A stretch of DNA of 16,233 nt from Bacteroidota bacterium (lineage in GTDB: Bacteria; Bacteroidota; Ignavibacteria; Kapaibacteriales; UBA2268). Each line of letters opens with the position of its first letter. Within the stretch, counting starts at the first letter, position 1. The notes beneath the pieces are model-generated. The model had not been told where the DNA came from. It searched no databases and saw only the letters and a list, made by a program, of their open reading frames with translations. The position numbers were made by a program, and so were the translations under genes. This document shows, one piece after another, positions 14,480 to 16,233 of this stretch. Location of the stretch: positions 1 through 16,233 of the forward strand of contig DAHXMP010000316.1 in assembly GCA_027371665.1 (NCBI GenBank), written 5' to 3'.

Positions 14480-14505
14480 TTTCTTCTCCTGAAAAAATTT
14501 AACAA

Positions 14506-15453
14506 TTATGAATGATTTGTGTCCGAAATCAAAAATGCCGCATCCGAAGCAGTTACCTTTATACAGTAATTGTCCGTGTTGCGGATCACCTTGATTTTTC
14601 CGCCGTTCTCGTAGTAAGTATCCACTTCCGGCTTGCCTTCGCGCTGGAAAGTATAACCGTAGCTCGGATTAAATTCCGAACGGTTCTCCCTGTTTCTCAG
14701 GTCAACATAAGCCAGGATGACATTGTCTCCCCAGACATCCGTGAACGTGCTCCCGTCCGTGGAATAAACCGACATTCCAACCTGTATGTTCGGTATCTCG
14801 GTAATCTCGGCAAGAATCTGCCTCGTGATTTTCGAAAGACCTGAATACTGAACCCTCTCGAGCAGTTTCGGATGCTGCATTAATGTTTGGTATGCAGAAT
14901 CGCCGATTACCATTACATTGGGATAGCGGGCTATCCTGCTTCTTATCGCAGACATTGCTTCCTTAATCACGAGAACCGGGTCAACATCCGTAAGAGAGTA
15001 ATCGTCCCATGCATTTCCGGAAGCGATGATTTCTTTCAATCCTGTCGCAAAATTCGATGTGTTCTGGACGTAATCGGCGGCATCTTTTTCCCTGCCGAGC
15101 ATGAGTATGTCCATCAGTTCCTTCGTTATCCTTTGTTCCAGCCTGTAAAAATCGGGTGATTCCTCTTCTTCGAGATAATCGAGTGCAATCTCGATATCTT
15201 TTTCCTGTGTCTCGAAGCTCACAAGCTCCAAATCTGCAGGAGGAATCCTGTTCGATGAAGCCCTGATTGCCCTTTCCGTCTGCCTTACGACAAATGCCTC
15301 TTTCCCGAAAACGGGAATCTTGCCTTTCAGCTTCGGCACCTGCACTATTGGAAAGAGAAAATCGGCAACCATCGAAGCGTTCGAGTAACCATGTGCTATA
15401 GTCGTCAGCACCGGGTCCACCATTCTCAATTCATCGAGCCTTGAGTCAGCCAT
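14506..15453 (-). CDS. HK97-fold major capsid protein
   Basis: 315 residues, a common length for Mu-like major capsid proteins without a long delta domain. Visible family traits are VADFLFPIVQVPKLKGKIPVFG (30-51), a long charged spine helix segment (FYRLEQRITKELMDILMLGREKDAADYV), PNVMVIGDSAYQTLMQHPKLLERVQYS, WGDNVILAYVD, and the typical ending YCIKVTASDAAFLISD. It builds the icosahedral head on the scaffold encoded just upstream. AAGGAGA eight bases before the ATG marks a strong ribosome site, fitting a highly expressed gene. No maturation site can be called from sequence; by context the upstream gpI-like protein would act on the scaffold. Confidence 0.9.
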   Translation of the reverse strand: MADSRLDELRMVDPVLTTIAHGYSNASMVADFLFPIVQVPKLKGKIPVFGKEAFVVRQTERAIRASSNRIPPADLELVSFETQEKDIEIALDYLEEEESPDFYRLEQRITKELMDILMLGREKDAADYVQNTSNFATGLKEIIASGNAWDDYSLTDVDPVLVIKEAMSAIRSRIARYPNVMVIGDSAYQTLMQHPKLLERVQYSGLSKITRQILAEITEIPNIQVGMSVYSTDGSTFTDVWGDNVILAYVDLRNRENRSEFNPSYGYTFQREGKPEVDTYYENGGKIKVIRNTDNYCIKVTASDAAFLISDTNHS

Positions 15454-15566
15454 TTTTTTCTCCTTATTAATAAATAAATTTCCTAATAATTAGCCTCCTT
15501 TTTCAAAGGGGGATTAAAGGGGTTTTTATAAAATTATCCCCACATTATTCCGAAAAGCATCGGACA
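15454..15566. other. Gap between scaffold and capsid genes containing a G/C-rich repeat
   Basis: 113 bases with no gene. The right end of the capsid ribosome site is at its left side, and most of the rest is the repeat at 15494-15521 and AT-rich flanks. Confidence 0.55.
15494..15521. repeat. Dispersed-repeat-like hairpin element
   Basis: CCTCCTTT (15494-15501) pairs with AAAGGGGG (15505-15512) as an eight-base-pair RNA hairpin with one G-U and a 3-base loop, followed by a further AAAGGGG (15515-15521). Motifs of this type (CCCCCTTTxxxAAAGGGGG plus a GATTxAAGGGG tail) recur as intergenic repeats in many genomes, from memory. It lacks a U-tract in either direction, so it is not a typical terminator. 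Confidence 0.5.
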
Positions 15567-16233
15567 TTAAACCTGAAACTCCTTCTGAGCCACTGTTACG
15601 GCTTCCTCGTAAGTCATACCCGGAGTTTCCGCCTGTAATTCTTTAGCTTTTTCGTGCAGTTTCAATCTTCCAATTGACACATTCTTTGTTCGGAAGTCCG
15701 ATTCGTAAGTATTCGAGCCGTTCACTCTCTTCTGAGCAAACTCCTTTACAGTGAATACCGGTTTCATTCCCGATACAAAACTTTTTACTTTATTAACCAT
15801 AGAAATTGATTCCGAAAATTGCCCTTCGTTTTTTAAATGCTTGTCAGCCTGGAAAGCGAGTTCAAGGATACAGAGCAAATCTTCAGCCTGGGAGGGCTTA
15901 ATGAGCGAGCCGTCTGCATTATCAATGAGGGAATTAGCATACTCGCTGAATTCCCTGAGCCTTGCTTCCTTTTCGAGCGATTCATTATCCCTTTTCAGGC
16001 ATGCATTTTCATATCTTAATTCTGCGTTTTGCCTCTCATAATCCTCAATATTTTTATCTGTAGAGTTGTAATTCCTCTTATAATCTTCATTCTCCCTTAT
16101 GAAAGGATCAACGGGGTTGTTCTCCTCTTTGATTGGTTGTTCTTCAGGAGGATAGAATATTCCACTCATACTTGCTTCAAACTCGCTGAACTCTTCCCCC
16201 GCGAAGCTGACATTACGCAATCCCTTGACTGCG
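15567..16233 (-). CDS. Mu gpI-like protease/scaffold protein, C-terminal part only (runs off the window)
   Basis: The reading frame is open to the right edge (A-V-K-G before L-R-N-V-S-F-A-G-E-E-F), so the annotated TTG at 16220 is unlikely to be the true start and the N-terminal protease lies outside. The visible ~220 residues have an acidic Pro-rich linker, a charged coiled-coil stretch (about residues 40-95, DYERQNAELRYENACLKRDN), and the C-terminal LHEKAKELQAETPGMTYEEAVTVAQKE block seen at the end of Mu-like protease/scaffold proteins. In Mu the scaffold (Z) is also made from an internal start of gene I; Met18 of the visible part (MSGIFYPPEEQ) could serve likewise, but that is inference. 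It sits directly upstream of the capsid gene, as expected for scaffold. Confidence 0.78.
   Translation of the reverse strand, partial: AVKGLRNVSFAGEEFSEFEASMSGIFYPPEEQPIKEENNPVDPFIRENEDYKRNYNSTDKNIEDYERQNAELRYENACLKRDNESLEKEARLREFSEYANSLIDNADGSLIKPSQAEDLLCILELAFQADKHLKNEGQFSESISMVNKVKSFVSGMKPVFTVKEFAQKRVNGSNTYESDFRTKNVSIGRLKLHEKAKELQAETPGMTYEEAVTVAQKEFQV

Larger units (their letters stand above)
8674..16233 (-). mobile_element. Mu-like prophage, head/lysis/adhesion part, incomplete at the right edge
   Basis: Twelve minus-strand genes packed with overlaps or short gaps encode phage structural and lysis functions. The recognisable Mu-type members are the gpI-like protease/scaffold C-terminus, capsid, DUF2190 cement, gp36/DUF1320 and a gp29/DUF935 portal. 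The element continues past 16233. No integrase, transposase, terminase or tail gene is visible here, so the integration mechanism and completeness cannot be judged. The genes are intact and have Shine-Dalgarno sites, so within the window it does not look decayed. Confidence 0.85.

Noticed and set aside
14512..14844. A 110-codon plus-strand open frame inside the capsid gene
   Set aside because: It is an antisense shadow of a clearly coding capsid gene, with no ribosome site or recognisable protein features. The same holds for the other plus-strand frames across 8700-16050.

Overview
The window looks like a piece of a Bacteroidota/FCB-group chromosome, possibly from the Ignavibacteria-Kapabacteria side (inference). 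The evidence is a C-terminal type IX secretion (T9SS) sorting domain with a QNYPNPF motif, an IgGFc-binding/beta-barrel surface protein, a Bacteroidota-type 'asparagine synthetase B'-annotated secreted protein, and moderate GC with very AT-rich spacers. The right half is part of a Mu-like (DUF935-portal) prophage, all on the minus strand. It runs off the right edge.

Region 1 (1-1456): the first 73 bases exactly copy an internal part (741-813) of the next gene. An AT-rich leader follows, then a PLP-dependent Cys/Met-metabolism enzyme of the methionine gamma-lyase/cystathionine gamma-synthase family. A hairpin terminator separates it from the convergent neighbour.

Region 2 (1553-3092): a lipoprotein di-heme cytochrome c peroxidase on the minus strand, preceded by a 505-base AT-rich intergenic stretch.

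Region 3 (3093-8393): four plus-strand genes that may form an operon. In order they are a secreted protein of unknown function ('asparagine synthetase B' by convention), a small T9SS cargo protein, an IgGFc-binding-like protein fused to an outer-membrane barrel (ATGA overlap with the previous gene), and the haem-exporter permease CcmB. The first three are envelope or secreted proteins. CcmB and the peroxidase both belong to c-type cytochrome biology.

Region 4 (8394-8673): a 280-base gene-free junction between ccmB and the phage genes. It contains a perfect 14-base palindrome, an 11-base-arm inverted repeat and a 10-base direct repeat.

Region 5 (8674-16233, minus strand, read right to left): Mu-type protease/scaffold C-terminus, HK97-fold major capsid, DUF2190 capsid cement, gp36/DUF1320 connector, holin candidate, secreted Cys/His endolysin, small virion-like protein, fibre-like protein, LamG protein, two small membrane proteins, and last a Mu gp29-like portal. 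No tail tube, sheath, baseplate, tape-measure, terminase or transposase gene lies in the window. The portal at the far end, after lysis and adhesion genes, differs from the Mu order. Both larger gaps inside the head module carry dispersed-repeat-like elements, which suggests this is a resident and perhaps reorganised prophage.
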